DNA of 64,000 bases from Rhodobacteraceae bacterium HTCC2150. Its GTDB lineage: Bacteria > Pseudomonadota > Alphaproteobacteria > Rhodobacterales > Rhodobacteraceae. Position numbers and translations under genes: made by a program. The stretch covers positions 62,001 through 126,000 of the forward strand of contig AAXZ01000003.1 in NCBI GenBank assembly GCA_000169395.1, written 5' to 3'. Shown here piece after piece: positions 25,832-35,469 of this stretch. The notes below the pieces were generated by a model, which was given only the letters and a program-made list of their open reading frames with translations, did no database searches and was not told the DNA's origin. Position 1 is the first letter of the stretch. Every line of letters starts with the position of its first letter.

Positions 25832-28800
25832 ATGAGTCGTCAGGATATTCGCCTAAGTGACCGGTATGATTTGGAAAAATCGCCTGTGTTGTTAAACGGA
25901 ACGCAAGCACTTGTGCGCCTGATGTTGATGCAACAAGCCCGTGACAAAGCGGCTGGCATAAATACAGCAAGCTTGGTTACAGGGTATCGCGGCTCTCCTT
26001 TAGGGACGGTGGATATGCATATGGCACGTGCCGCCGTGCAACTAGATCAGGCAAATGTAACGTTCCAGCCCGGTTTGAACGAGGATTTGGCCGCAACCGC
26101 CCTTTGGGGCGCGCAACAGGCCGAATTGCGCGGTGAGGGCAAGTTTGATGGCGTATTTGGTCTTTGGTACGGAAAGGGCCCTGGTGTTGATCGATCAGGT
26201 GACGTTTTTCGCCACGCCAATATGGCAGGTACATCGCGATTTGGTGGTGTTCTGGCGGCCCTTGGTGATGATCACACTGGGGAAAGCTCTACAACACTAC
26301 ATCAATCAGAATGGACAATGGTGGACAGTTACATGCCCATTTTGTCGCCTGCGGGCGTTCAGGAGGTGGTGGAATTTGGGCTTTATGGCTATGCCTTGTC
26401 GCGTTTTTCAGGGCTTTGGGTGGGTCTGAAATGTATGAAAGATACGATCGAGGTGACATCGGTAATTGATACCGACGAAATTCCAGACACCTACGTAATT
26501 CCGGATATTCCAATGCCAGACGGCGGATTGAACATTCGCCTTGTTGATGATCGCATTCCCCAAGAGGCGCGCGTGATTGATTATCGTCGTCCGGCGGTGG
26601 CGGCGTTCGCTTATGCCAATAAGATAGACAAACGGGTGTTCGGTAAACCCGGTGCAAAGATTGGCTTTGTGGCGGCTGGTAAAAACTGGCTTGATCTAAC
26701 CCATGCCATGGAATTGCTGGGCATTGATGAGGCTGAAGCACAGCGTTTGGGAATAACCACCTACAAGGTGGGCATGACGTGGCCTCTGGACACAAAATCA
26801 ATGATGGAATGGGCCGAAGGGCTGGATTTAATTGTTGTTGTCGAGGAAAAGCGCAAGCTGATCGAAGTGCAAATCAAAGAAGAGCTGTTTAACAATCGTC
26901 AGGGACGCAGGGTTTATGGCCATGAAGACGACAAAGGAAATTTGTTATTCCGAACGCAATTTGACTTAAACCCCATCATTATTGCCGAAAAACTAGGCAA
27001 CATCCTGATCGATGAGGGCAAGGATTCTGAAAATGTACAGAATGGTTTGGCAAAGTTAAGCCAAGCCCAAGCCGCGGATAACGCACCCGAGGTTATTTCC
27101 CGATTGCCCTATTTCTGTTCGGGCTGTCCGCATAATTCATCAACTAACATCCCAAAGGGATCGCGTGCTTATTCGGGCATTGGCTGTCACTATATGGTGC
27201 AATGGATGGATCGCGAAACGCTTGGTTTCACCCAAATGGGTGGTGAGGGTGCGAATTGGATTGGCGAAGCTCCGTTTTCAAAAACCAAACATGTTTTTCA
27301 AAACGTCGGTGATGGAACCTATAATCACTCGGGAATTCAGGCCATTCGTGCAGCAGCAGCTGCCAATACGACAATGACGTTTAAGATTTTATATAATGAC
27401 GCGGTAGCAATGACGGGTGGTCAAGGCAACGAGGGCGGTCTTGATGCCTATCGCATTGTGAATGAAGTGCGTGCAATGGGCATCAAAGAAATCGCAGTTG
27501 TCTATGATCCAAAAGAGGCGTTTGAACCGGGAAAACTGCCTAGCAACGTTATATCGGTTACGCGTGATAAGCTTTTGAGTATTCAGAAAGAATTTAGAAC
27601 AAAGAGCGGCGTTTCAGTAATTGTATACGTGCAAACCTGTGCTGCTGAAAAACGTCGTCGCCGCAAGCGTGGTAAATTTCCTGATCCAGATAAGCGTGTG
27701 TTTATCAATGATGCTGTTTGTGAGGGATGCGGTGATTGTGGTGTTCAGTCAAATTGCGTGTCCATCGTGCCAAAAGAAACCGAACTGGGTCGTAAGCGGT
27801 CGATTGATCAATCATCTTGCAACAAAGATTTTTCCTGCGTGAACGGTTTTTGCCCATCATTCGTGACATTAAATGGCGCGGTTGTGAAAAAGGCCAAAGC
27901 GGCAGAATTTGAAATACCATTCTTGCCCGAACCAAAATTGCCTGCGATTAAAACAACTTACAACGTTGTTATCACCGGTGTGGGTGGCACTGGTGTTGTC
28001 ACTATCGGTGCGGTGTTGGCCATGGCAGCCCATGTTGATGGCAAGGGTGCGGGCATGATGGAAATGGCTGGATTGGCCCAAAAAGGTGGGGCTGTACATA
28101 TCCACTGTCGTTTAGGGGAAAAACCACAGGACATTTCCGCGATCCGTGTTTCGGTCGGCGAAATGGACGCGCTGATTGGCGGGGATATGGTTGTGTCAGC
28201 GGGTTCAAAAACCCTTGGCTTGATGAAGGCGGGGCGTACAGGTGGCGTTGTAAATAGCCATGAAATCATTACCGGGGAATTTACGAAAAATACCGAATTT
28301 AGAATACCAACCAGTGACTTAGAGATCGCTCTTAAGGCAAAAATCGGTGATCAATTAAGCGTTTTTGATGCCTCAAAATTGGCGGCGAAATTGCTAGGTG
28401 ACAGCATATATTCTAACATGATGATTTTTGGCGCTGCGTGGCAAAAGGGGTTGTTACCCCTTTCGCATGAGGCAATTGTGCAAGCAATTACATTGAATGG
28501 CGCGGCTGTGGCTGGAAATTTACGCGCGTTTGAATTGGGTCGCTGGACTGTGGAGCATCCGGATCAAGTCGCGGACAAAATTAAAGTAAGTTCACCTGAT
28601 AAACCACAGACATTAGAAGATAAAATTGCATTCCGTGCCGCGCATTTGAAATCATATCAGAACGCAAAACTGGCTCAAAAGTATGTAAATTGTGTGCAAG
28701 GAATTGATGATCTTGCGCTGCGAGAGGCCGTCGCTGAAGGGTATCATAAAGTACTTGCCTATAAGGATGAATACGAGGTTGCCCGATTGCATCTACAAAC

Positions 28801-29233
28801 CGAGGCCAAGGCGCGCGAGGAATTTGATGGTGATTTTTCCATGGGGTTTCACCTTGCGCCACCAATCCTTGGTGGATTGGATGCAAAAGGGCGTCCAAAG
28901 AAGCGCGAGTTTGGTCCATGGGTAGGACATCTATTCCGCGTCCTTGCACGTCTTAAATCAATTCGCGGATCATTCATTGACCCTTTTGGGTATACTGGCG
29001 AGCGCAAAAGAGAACGCGCACAAATCACGACTTATGAAGCTGATCTGAAACGATTGAATGCAGGTTTGAAAGTTCAAAACTTTGCAACGGCTTTGGAAAT
29101 CGCTCGATTGCCGCTATCTGTGAAAGGATATGGTCCAGTGAAGGCTGAAAACGAAATCAAAGCAGAAGTGTCACGCAAAGAACTTTGGCAGGCTTTTGAT
29201 AATCCAAAGGCGCAGGTCCAGGCAGCAGAATAG
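25832..29233 (+). CDS. Indolepyruvate ferredoxin oxidoreductase, fused subunits
   Basis: A 1133-residue fusion of the alpha and beta halves of 2-oxoacid:ferredoxin oxidoreductase. It should convert aryl pyruvates from aromatic amino acids to aryl-acetyl-CoA with thiamine diphosphate and pass electrons to ferredoxin. Seen: TGYRGSPLG at 50-58, a Cys motif CSGCPHNSST with GIGCHYM, a Cys-rich iron-sulfur region (CEGCGDCGVQSNC, then CNKDFSCVNGFC), and the C-terminal gamma-type domain beginning ITGVGGTGVVTIG. AAGGAG at 25820-25825 fixes the ATG at 25832 over one at 25817. The aerobic fused form is common in Alphaproteobacteria. Confidence 0.93.
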   Translation: MSRQDIRLSDRYDLEKSPVLLNGTQALVRLMLMQQARDKAAGINTASLVTGYRGSPLGTVDMHMARAAVQLDQANVTFQPGLNEDLAATALWGAQQAELRGEGKFDGVFGLWYGKGPGVDRSGDVFRHANMAGTSRFGGVLAALGDDHTGESSTTLHQSEWTMVDSYMPILSPAGVQEVVEFGLYGYALSRFSGLWVGLKCMKDTIEVTSVIDTDEIPDTYVIPDIPMPDGGLNIRLVDDRIPQEARVIDYRRPAVAAFAYANKIDKRVFGKPGAKIGFVAAGKNWLDLTHAMELLGIDEAEAQRLGITTYKVGMTWPLDTKSMMEWAEGLDLIVVVEEKRKLIEVQIKEELFNNRQGRRVYGHEDDKGNLLFRTQFDLNPIIIAEKLGNILIDEGKDSENVQNGLAKLSQAQAADNAPEVISRLPYFCSGCPHNSSTNIPKGSRAYSGIGCHYMVQWMDRETLGFTQMGGEGANWIGEAPFSKTKHVFQNVGDGTYNHSGIQAIRAAAAANTTMTFKILYNDAVAMTGGQGNEGGLDAYRIVNEVRAMGIKEIAVVYDPKEAFEPGKLPSNVISVTRDKLLSIQKEFRTKSGVSVIVYVQTCAAEKRRRRKRGKFPDPDKRVFINDAVCEGCGDCGVQSNCVSIVPKETELGRKRSIDQSSCNKDFSCVNGFCPSFVTLNGAVVKKAKAAEFEIPFLPEPKLPAIKTTYNVVITGVGGTGVVTIGAVLAMAAHVDGKGAGMMEMAGLAQKGGAVHIHCRLGEKPQDISAIRVSVGEMDALIGGDMVVSAGSKTLGLMKAGRTGGVVNSHEIITGEFTKNTEFRIPTSDLEIALKAKIGDQLSVFDASKLAAKLLGDSIYSNMMIFGAAWQKGLLPLSHEAIVQAITLNGAAVAGNLRAFELGRWTVEHPDQVADKIKVSSPDKPQTLEDKIAFRAAHLKSYQNAKLAQKYVNCVQGIDDLALREAVAEGYHKVLAYKDEYEVARLHLQTEAKAREEFDGDFSMGFHLAPPILGGLDAKGRPKKREFGPWVGHLFRVLARLKSIRGSFIDPFGYTGERKRERAQITTYEADLKRLNAGLKVQNFATALEIARLPLSVKGYGPVKAENEIKAEVSRKELWQAFDNPKAQVQAAE

Positions 29234-29332
29234 GCAATATGTGGCCACAGCTAAGGTGCGGCAACATAAGGTCTTTCGGTCATTCGCTGATCTTCGTAGG
29301 TTTGCGACCGAGACATAAGGAAAAATTTTGTC

Positions 29333-30145
29333 ATGGCAGTTGGTGTTTTTGATAGTGGGTTAGGCGGTTTGACCGTTCTTGCGGCGATGCAAGAGCGTTT
29401 ACCTGACCAAGCCTTTGTTTATTATGGCGACCAAATTAATTCCCCTTATGGCGTTCGAACGCCCGATGACATTTACCAACTGACGGCCGCTGCAACCCAT
29501 TCACTGTGGGAACAGGGGTGCGATTTGGTTATTTTGGCGTGCAACACCGCCTCGGCCGCTGCGCTGCGCCGGATGCAAGAAGAGGGTGTGCCGAAAGGTA
29601 AACGCGTTCTGGGTGTTTTTGTGCCGCTAATTGAGGCACTTACCGAACGCCAATGGGGCGATAATTCGCCACCACGTGAGGTCGACGTTAAAAACGTGGC
29701 CCTTTTCGCAACCCCATCAACGGTGGCAAGCCGTGCATTTCAACGTGAACTGGCCTTTCGCGCAATTGGTGTGGATGTCGAGGCGCAACCTTGCGGCGGC
29801 GTGGTAGACGCCATCGAGGACGGTGACATGATGTTGGCCGATGCACTGGTACGCAGTCACGTTGAGGCGCTAAAGCGTCGTATGCCTAATCCACATGCTG
29901 CGATTTTGGGGTGTACCCACTATCCATTGATGCAATCTGAATTTCAGGATGCGCTTGGGGCGGATGTCAAAGTATTCTCGCAGGCTCAGGTCGTCGCGGA
30001 CAGTTTGGCCGATTATTTGGAACGTCATCCAAACATGACAGGCCAGGCAAAAGAAACGAAGTATCTGACAACCGGCGACCCCACGAAGGTAACCATGCGC
30101 GCAACACAGTTTTTGCGACGACGGATCGAGTTTATTGCCGCTTGA
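29333..30145 (+). CDS. murI: Glutamate racemase
   Basis: Makes D-glutamate for peptidoglycan. The 270-residue protein starts [16 protein letters not shown] with D7 and S8, and has the two catalytic cysteines in ACNTAS (C70) and GCTHYPLM (C194). AAGGAAAAATTTTGTC precedes the ATG. It begins a rightward series with argC and ccmE, though the 59-bp gap to argC leaves open separate promoters. Confidence 0.95.
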   Translation: MAVGVFDSGLGGLTVLAAMQERLPDQAFVYYGDQINSPYGVRTPDDIYQLTAAATHSLWEQGCDLVILACNTASAAALRRMQEEGVPKGKRVLGVFVPLIEALTERQWGDNSPPREVDVKNVALFATPSTVASRAFQRELAFRAIGVDVEAQPCGGVVDAIEDGDMMLADALVRSHVEALKRRMPNPHAAILGCTHYPLMQSEFQDALGADVKVFSQAQVVADSLADYLERHPNMTGQAKETKYLTTGDPTKVTMRATQFLRRRIEFIAA

Positions 30146-30204
30146 TTGCAGGCAGATGAATTGTCGTTTAAATCGATCCAACTAGTTTCAAGAGAGTCAA
30201 AGAA

Positions 30205-31233
30205 ATGTCAAAGAAAATCGCCATCCTTGGTGCAAGCGGCTACACTGGTGCCGAACTTGTTCGTATTATTGCAACCCATCCTGATATGGAGATTGTGGCC
30301 CTTTCTGGCGACCGCAAAGCTGGCATGGCAATGCGCGAAGTTTTCCCATTTTTACGACATTTGGATTTGCCCAATTTGGTGCGGATCGAAGAAATTGATT
30401 TCGCCGATGTTGATTTGGCGTTTTGCGCATTGCCTCATGCAACCTCGCAAGCAGTGATTTCAAAATTGCCCAAGGATCTGAAAATCGTCGATTTGTCGGC
30501 TGATTTCCGTCTGCGCGATGTTGATGAGTATGAAAAATGGTACGGTAAGCCGCATTCTGTTCCAGAAATGCAAGGCGAAGCCGTCTATGGTCTGACCGAG
30601 TTTTACCGCGAAGAAATCAAGGCCGCGCGCCTTGTGGCGGGTACGGGTTGTAACGCAATGACGGGTCAATTTGCGTTGACGCCCTTGGTTTCGGCTGGCG
30701 TGATTGATCTTGATGACATCATCATCGATTTGAAAACGGGGGTTTCTGGGGCAGGGCGTTCGCTTAAGGAAAATCTGTTACATGCTGAATTATCCGAAGG
30801 CACCCACGCCTATGCGGTCGGCAGCGTTCATCGGCATTTGGCCGAATTCGATCAAGAGTTTTCAAAGGCCGCAGGTCAAGATGTTAGGGTGCAGTTTACG
30901 CCGCATTTGATTCCTGCCAATCGGGGTATTTTGGCGACTGTTTACGTTAAGGGTGATGCTGAGGCAGTTTATGAAACTCTGGCCGCAGCCTATCAAAATG
31001 AAACATTTGTTGAGGTTTTACCCTATGGTGAGGCACCTTCTACGCGCCATATCCGCGGATCAAACTTCTGTCATATCGGGGTTGTTGCCGACCGTCGTGC
31101 GGGGCGTGTGATCGTCATTGCCGCCTTGGATAACTTGATGAAAGGTTCATCAGGGCAAGCCATTCAGAACGCGAACCTTATGTTGGGTCTTGATGAAAAC
31201 GCTGGCTTGATGCTGGCCCCAGTATTTCCGTAA
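30205..31233 (+). CDS. argC: N-acetyl-gamma-glutamyl-phosphate reductase
   Basis: NADPH-dependent reduction of N-acetylglutamyl phosphate to the semialdehyde in arginine synthesis. The 342-residue long-type ArgC has [10 protein letters not shown] at 9-18 for NADP and the catalytic C149 in GTGCNAMTG. The C-terminal [20 protein letters not shown] and [13 protein letters not shown] blocks are typical. No other arg gene is adjacent, as is usual in this order. ccmE follows after 4 bp, so the two are probably co-transcribed. Confidence 0.96.
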   Translation: MSKKIAILGASGYTGAELVRIIATHPDMEIVALSGDRKAGMAMREVFPFLRHLDLPNLVRIEEIDFADVDLAFCALPHATSQAVISKLPKDLKIVDLSADFRLRDVDEYEKWYGKPHSVPEMQGEAVYGLTEFYREEIKAARLVAGTGCNAMTGQFALTPLVSAGVIDLDDIIIDLKTGVSGAGRSLKENLLHAELSEGTHAYAVGSVHRHLAEFDQEFSKAAGQDVRVQFTPHLIPANRGILATVYVKGDAEAVYETLAAAYQNETFVEVLPYGEAPSTRHIRGSNFCHIGVVADRRAGRVIVIAALDNLMKGSSGQAIQNANLMLGLDENAGLMLAPVFP

Positions 31234-31237
31234 AATT

Positions 31238-31696
31238 ATGAAATCTATAAGAAAACAACGTCGAATTCAACTAATCATCGTGGCCAGTCTAGCACTTGCA
31301 GCGATGACCGCTTTGGTTGGTTATGCCATGCAAGACGGTATCAATCTTTATCGATCACCTACCCAAGTTGTCGAAACGCCGCCCAACAGCCGCGAAGTTT
31401 TCCGCATCGGTGGTTTGGTTGAAGAAGGCAGCCTGACACGCGATCAGGGCGAGTTGGTGCGTTTCCGTGTGACTGACACAAATAAGACCGTACCTGTGGA
31501 ATATACCGGTATTTTGCCCGACCTTTTTGAAGAAGGTCAAAGCATGATTGGGAAAGGGCGTCTGATTGATGGCACGTTTGTAGCCACAGAAATTCTAGCG
31601 AAACACGACGAGTCATATATCCCAAAAGAGGTTATTGATACGCTGAAAGAGCAAGGCGTTTACAAGCCTGCGGACGGTGCGGTTTCCAATAATTAA
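31238..31696 (+). CDS. ccmE: Cytochrome c maturation haem chaperone CcmE
   Basis: Membrane-anchored periplasmic chaperone that binds haem covalently and delivers it to the CcmF/CcmH ligase. The 152-residue protein has a short basic N-terminus, one membrane helix at about 10-30, an OB-fold beta domain, and H123 and Y127 in AKHDESYIPKE, the haem-binding His and Tyr of the family. ccmF and ccmH follow 1.3 kb later, after a holin/endolysin pair on the same strand. Confidence 0.96.
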   Translation: MKSIRKQRRIQLIIVASLALAAMTALVGYAMQDGINLYRSPTQVVETPPNSREVFRIGGLVEEGSLTRDQGELVRFRVTDTNKTVPVEYTGILPDLFEEGQSMIGKGRLIDGTFVATEILAKHDESYIPKEVIDTLKEQGVYKPADGAVSNN

Positions 31697-31746
31697 CCAT
31701 ATGACGACAGCATCTAAGGCCAATGTTGGTCTTGGATGGTTGTCAT

Positions 31747-32358
31747 ATGAAAACCGTAGAAGAAATTGCCCGCGAAATTGTCGCTCGTGAAGGTGGCTTT
31801 GTTAATGATCCTGATGATCCAGGCGGTGCCACAAACTTTGGTGTGACGATCCATACGATGCGCCGTTTGGGGCTGGATTTGGATGGGGACGGCGATGTCG
31901 ATGTGGCTGACGTACGAAAAATCACCAGCACGCATGCAACCAAAATATTTCTAGACCACTATTTCGGTGCGCCAAATTTGGATCAGTTGCCTAAGGTGCT
32001 TCAGCCAAGTGTATTTGATATGTATGTGAATGCGGGCGCCAATGCAGTCAAAATTTTGCAACGTTTAATCAACGATATGGGGTTTCCTTGTGTGCCAGAC
32101 GGTGTGCTTGGGCCAAAGACCCAAGATGCGGTAAATGCCGCCTATGATGCTGCGCCCAATCATATTGCGGATGCTTACGGTATTGCGCGGCGAAATTACT
32201 ATTATCGTTTGGGCGATGCACGTCCTGCCAGCCGCAAATATGCCCGACGTCGGGACGGTGGGAAAGGGGGCTGGATAAAACGCGCCGAAGAATTCATTTC
32301 GCCCGCCTTCCATTTTTCACGATCAGCGCACAATAAAAGGACTGCAAAATGGGTGTAA
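31747..32358 (+). CDS. GH108-type N-acetylmuramidase (endolysin), GTA-lysis-like
   Basis: A 203-residue peptidoglycan hydrolase. E15 in AREGGFVNDPDDPGGATNFG is the family's catalytic Glu; the C-terminal half (VPDGVLGPKTQDAV) matches the peptidoglycan-binding part of this group. No signal peptide, so it needs a holin, and a holin gene overlaps its last 10 bp. Residues 44-55 (DLDGDGDVDVAD) form an EF-hand-like calcium loop. Start: an ATG at 31723 is in frame, but 31747 gives the family's usual beginning. Holin-associated muramidases of this kind provide lysis for gene transfer agents in Rhodobacter; no phage structural genes are in the window. Confidence 0.88.
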   Translation: MKTVEEIAREIVAREGGFVNDPDDPGGATNFGVTIHTMRRLGLDLDGDGDVDVADVRKITSTHATKIFLDHYFGAPNLDQLPKVLQPSVFDMYVNAGANAVKILQRLINDMGFPCVPDGVLGPKTQDAVNAAYDAAPNHIADAYGIARRNYYYRLGDARPASRKYARRRDGGKGGWIKRAEEFISPAFHFSRSAHNKRTAKWV

Positions 32359-32906
32359 TGAATGGCATTTTGTCGATGTTTTTTGGTGGTGGTCGAAATG
32401 TTGTCGCTGAAACAGCCGAGGTGTTTCGCGTTAACGCAGAAAAATCATCGGTTCGCGACGCAAGACAAATGCAGGCCGCGATGGGGCAATATGGGCAAGA
32501 GTTTCAGAACGAAAAGCGTGGTTATTTTGATCGCTTTGTTGATGCCTTAAATCGCTTGCCACGCCCAGCTATGGCATTGGGCACTTTGGCATTGTTGATT
32601 TCGGCCATGGTCAATCCACTTTGCTTTGCCAGTCGTATGCAAGGTTTGGCGTTGGTGCCTGATCCCTTATGGTGGCTGCTTGGTGCGGTTGTTTCGTTCT
32701 ATTTTGGCGCAAGATATCAGGCAAAAGGTCAAGAGTTTCAAACCTCTATTGCGCAAACGTTGGCGCGCACACCAGAGGTTTTGCGAAATATTGGCTCAAT
32801 AAATGCATCACCGATTTTGGCAGACCCGCTAAGTTCGGAAATCGCAGAAAACGACGATGGTGATGCAAATCCAGCACTGGCTGCTTGGCGTAACAAGCAG
32901 CCCTAG
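32349..32906 (+). CDS. Holin of the 3-TM type
   Basis: A 185-residue protein matching the Holin_3TMs family pattern: an N-terminal amphipathic part, two clear membrane helices at about 75-95 (MALGTLALLISAMVN) and 105-125 (PLWWLLGAVVSFYFGARY), and a polar acidic C-terminal tail. It overlaps the endolysin stop by 10 bp, so the pair is translationally coupled. It should permeabilise the inner membrane and let out the endolysin. It lies between ccmE and ccmF, on the same strand, with no sign of other prophage genes. Confidence 0.85.
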   Translation: MGVMNGILSMFFGGGRNVVAETAEVFRVNAEKSSVRDARQMQAAMGQYGQEFQNEKRGYFDRFVDALNRLPRPAMALGTLALLISAMVNPLCFASRMQGLALVPDPLWWLLGAVVSFYFGARYQAKGQEFQTSIAQTLARTPEVLRNIGSINASPILADPLSSEIAENDDGDANPALAAWRNKQP

Positions 32907-32967
32907 ATCACGCCGGCTGCGGCAATCTGTGATTGGTCATTTTCTGTTGATCCTGTAAAAGGGTGAA

Positions 32968-34941
32968 ATGATAGTAGAACTCGGACATTTTACCCTTATC
33001 CTTGCCGCTTTGGTCGCCGTCTTGCAGATGGTTTTGCCAATGTTTGGTGCTCATAAAAACAATGGCGCCTTGATGGCCAGTGGGATCACCCTTTCGGTGG
33101 CCCAGTTGGCCTTGGTTAGCTTTTCCTTTTTGGCGCTGACTTACGCGTTTGTTGTGTCTGACTTTTCATTGCTTTTGGTTTTTCAGAATTCTCATTCGCT
33201 TAAACCGATGTTGTATAAAATTTCAGGTGTTTGGGGGAACCACGAAGGTTCCATGTTGTTATGGATCGTCATTCTGGCGCTTTTTGGGGCTTGTGCTGCC
33301 TTGTTTGGCGGCAACCTTCCAACCCGTCTGCGTGCACGTGTGATTGCAGTGCAAGGTTCCGTGGGCGTTGCTTTTTATGCGTTTGTTTTGTTGACCTCGA
33401 ACCCATTTACCCGTCTGGCCAACCCGCCGCTAAATGGCAGTGACCTTAATCCATTATTGCAAGACCCGGGTTTGGCGTTTCACCCACCGTTTTTGTACCT
33501 AGGCTACGTTGGTCTATCCATGACGTTCAGCTTTGCCGTGGCCGCCCTTATTGAAGGTCGCGTTGACGCCGCTTGGGGGCGCTGGGTGCGACCTTGGACG
33601 TTGGCCGCCTGGACATTCCTAAGCATCGGCATCGCGCTTGGTTCTTGGTGGGCCTATTATGAACTTGGTTGGGGTGGTTTTTGGTTCTGGGATCCCGTTG
33701 AAAACGCCAGCTTTATGCCGTGGTTGATTGCAACTGCTTTGTTGCATTCCGCCATTGTTGTGGAGAAACGCGAAGCTTTGAAAAGCTGGACGGTTTTGTT
33801 GGCGATCCTTGCCTTTGCGTTTTCTCTTATTGGCACGTTCATCGTGCGTTCTGGCGTGCTTACGTCGGTTCATGCCTTTGCATCTGATCCTGAACGCGGT
33901 GTGTTTATTCTGGCGATTTTGGTGGTTTTCATTGGCGGTGCTCTGACACTTTATGCTGCCCGCGCAAATGTACTTGAGGCGAAAGGCGTCTTTGGATTGC
34001 AAAGTCGCGAAACTGGTCTGATTGCCAATAATATCTTGCTGACCGTTGCGTGTTTTGTGGTGTTCTTTGGCACGATTTGGCCGCTGATCGCCGAGCTGTT
34101 CTTTGATCGCAAATTATCTGTCGGCCCACCTTTCTTTGACGCCGCCTTTACGCCGTTTATGGTCATTTTGGCGTTAATCCTGCCGGTGGGTGCAATACTG
34201 CCTTGGAAGCGGGCACGGATCACGCGTGCACTTCGCCAGTTGCGTATGGTTTTTGCGCTGGCGATTGCCATTGGTGCGTTGGTTTGGGCCATGCAAAGTG
34301 GTAAATCCGCCCTAGGTCCAGTTGCTGTGTTCCTTGGTGTTTGGTTGGTCGCGGGGGCTGTGGTTGATTTAATGCTGCGCAGCGGTCGCGGGGATATTTC
34401 CGCGCGGATGGGGCGTGTTTTACGTCTGCCACGGGCGGATTGGGGCAAAGCGGTGGCACATGCTGGAATGGGTCTGACAATATTCGGCATCGGGGCGATG
34501 ACCGCTTGGCAGATTGAGGATATTCGCGTAGCAATGCCCAACACCCCTTATGAAGTTGCTGGTTACGAGGTTGAACTGGTTGGTCTTGCGCGGGCAGATG
34601 GGCCAAATTTTGAGGCCCTACAAGGCAAGATAACCATGAAAAAGAACGGCAATCTGGTGGCAACGTTATATCCTGAACGTCGCTATTATCCTGTCGCTGA
34701 CATGGCTACGACCGAAGCAGGCATTCAGCAATCAATCATGCGTGACCTTTATTTGGTTGTGGGTGAACGTCAGGAAAGCGGCGGCTGGACGGTGCGTACG
34801 TTCATAAAACCATTTGCCAACTGGATTTGGCTGGGTGCCATAATCATGGCACTTGGTGGTGTTCTTAGCCTGACTGACAGACGGTACCGCGTGGCGGCGA
34901 CATCGCGACGGGTGAAAGCAACGGGCGTGGCCGCGGAATGA
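32968..34941 (+). CDS. ccmF: Cytochrome c haem lyase subunit CcmF
   Basis: Integral membrane core of the haem ligase that attaches haem to apocytochrome c in the periplasm. The 657-residue polytopic protein has SGVWGNHEGSMLLW near residue 88 and the tryptophan-rich haem-handling motif GWGGFWFWDPVENASFMPW near 232, with conserved His in flanking loops. AAAGGG precedes the ATG. Its stop overlaps the ccmH start by 4 bp. No ccmG or ccmI is present here. Confidence 0.97.
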   Translation: MIVELGHFTLILAALVAVLQMVLPMFGAHKNNGALMASGITLSVAQLALVSFSFLALTYAFVVSDFSLLLVFQNSHSLKPMLYKISGVWGNHEGSMLLWIVILALFGACAALFGGNLPTRLRARVIAVQGSVGVAFYAFVLLTSNPFTRLANPPLNGSDLNPLLQDPGLAFHPPFLYLGYVGLSMTFSFAVAALIEGRVDAAWGRWVRPWTLAAWTFLSIGIALGSWWAYYELGWGGFWFWDPVENASFMPWLIATALLHSAIVVEKREALKSWTVLLAILAFAFSLIGTFIVRSGVLTSVHAFASDPERGVFILAILVVFIGGALTLYAARANVLEAKGVFGLQSRETGLIANNILLTVACFVVFFGTIWPLIAELFFDRKLSVGPPFFDAAFTPFMVILALILPVGAILPWKRARITRALRQLRMVFALAIAIGALVWAMQSGKSALGPVAVFLGVWLVAGAVVDLMLRSGRGDISARMGRVLRLPRADWGKAVAHAGMGLTIFGIGAMTAWQIEDIRVAMPNTPYEVAGYEVELVGLARADGPNFEALQGKITMKKNGNLVATLYPERRYYPVADMATTEAGIQQSIMRDLYLVVGERQESGGWTVRTFIKPFANWIWLGAIIMALGGVLSLTDRRYRVAATSRRVKATGVAAE

Positions 34942-35390
34942 GGTTGTTTCTAATCATCTCGATGGTCGTTTTGCTGCCATTCGCCGCGTTATCTGTTGAA
35001 CCCGATGAAATCTTAGACGATCCGGCACTTGAGGCGCGTGCGCGTGTTCTGTCAAAAGAATTGCGTTGCCCACAGTGCCAAAATGAATCCATTGATGAAT
35101 CCAACGCCAGTATCGCGCGTGATTTGCGGATAGTGTTGCGCGAACGGCTCGTGGCAGGGGATGATGATCAACAAGCTGTCGCGTTTTTGGTTGATCGTTA
35201 TGGTGAATTTGTATTGCTGAAACCAACCAAAACCGGCGCAAACCTAGCATTATGGATCGCAGGGCCGGTTATGCTGTTTCTGGCGGTGCTAACAGCCGCA
35301 CTTTATGCGCGACGCCGTCGCAACGCGACCGTAATTCCTGCGCTTAGTTCTGACGAAGAAAAGCGTTTGGCAGACATTCTGGACGAATAA
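34938..35390 (+). CDS. ccmH: Cytochrome c maturation protein CcmH
   Basis: Periplasmic thiol-redox subunit of the haem ligase, reducing apocytochrome cysteines. The 150-residue protein has a signal-like helix at 1-18, the LRCPQCQNESIDESNA motif with the redox CxxC, a C-terminal membrane helix (LALWIAGPVMLFLAVLTAALYA) and a basic stop-transfer. It is the short, single-domain form, so a separate CcmI is expected elsewhere in the genome. It overlaps ccmF by 4 bp. Confidence 0.96.
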   Translation: MRLFLIISMVVLLPFAALSVEPDEILDDPALEARARVLSKELRCPQCQNESIDESNASIARDLRIVLRERLVAGDDDQQAVAFLVDRYGEFVLLKPTKTGANLALWIAGPVMLFLAVLTAALYARRRRNATVIPALSSDEEKRLADILDE

Positions 35391-35469
35391 TCCGATCTGA
35401 CGCGATGTTAGGGCTTCAACTCACCGACAAAGCACCTATTCTATAGTTAAATCTAAAAGGGCACATCTC

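Noticed and set aside
26289-26801. 170-codon minus-strand frame inside the indolepyruvate oxidoreductase gene
   Set aside because: Cys/Pro/His-rich shadow of a conserved coding frame, with no ribosome site.
31723-31746. Upstream ATG for the endolysin
   Set aside because: It adds eight residues outside the family pattern and has poor ribosome-site spacing; 31747 preferred.
33951-34544. 197-codon minus-strand frame inside ccmF
   Set aside because: It is a shadow of the ccmF coding frame; its composition (Arg, Pro, Thr, Ala rich) reflects reverse reading of hydrophobic codons.
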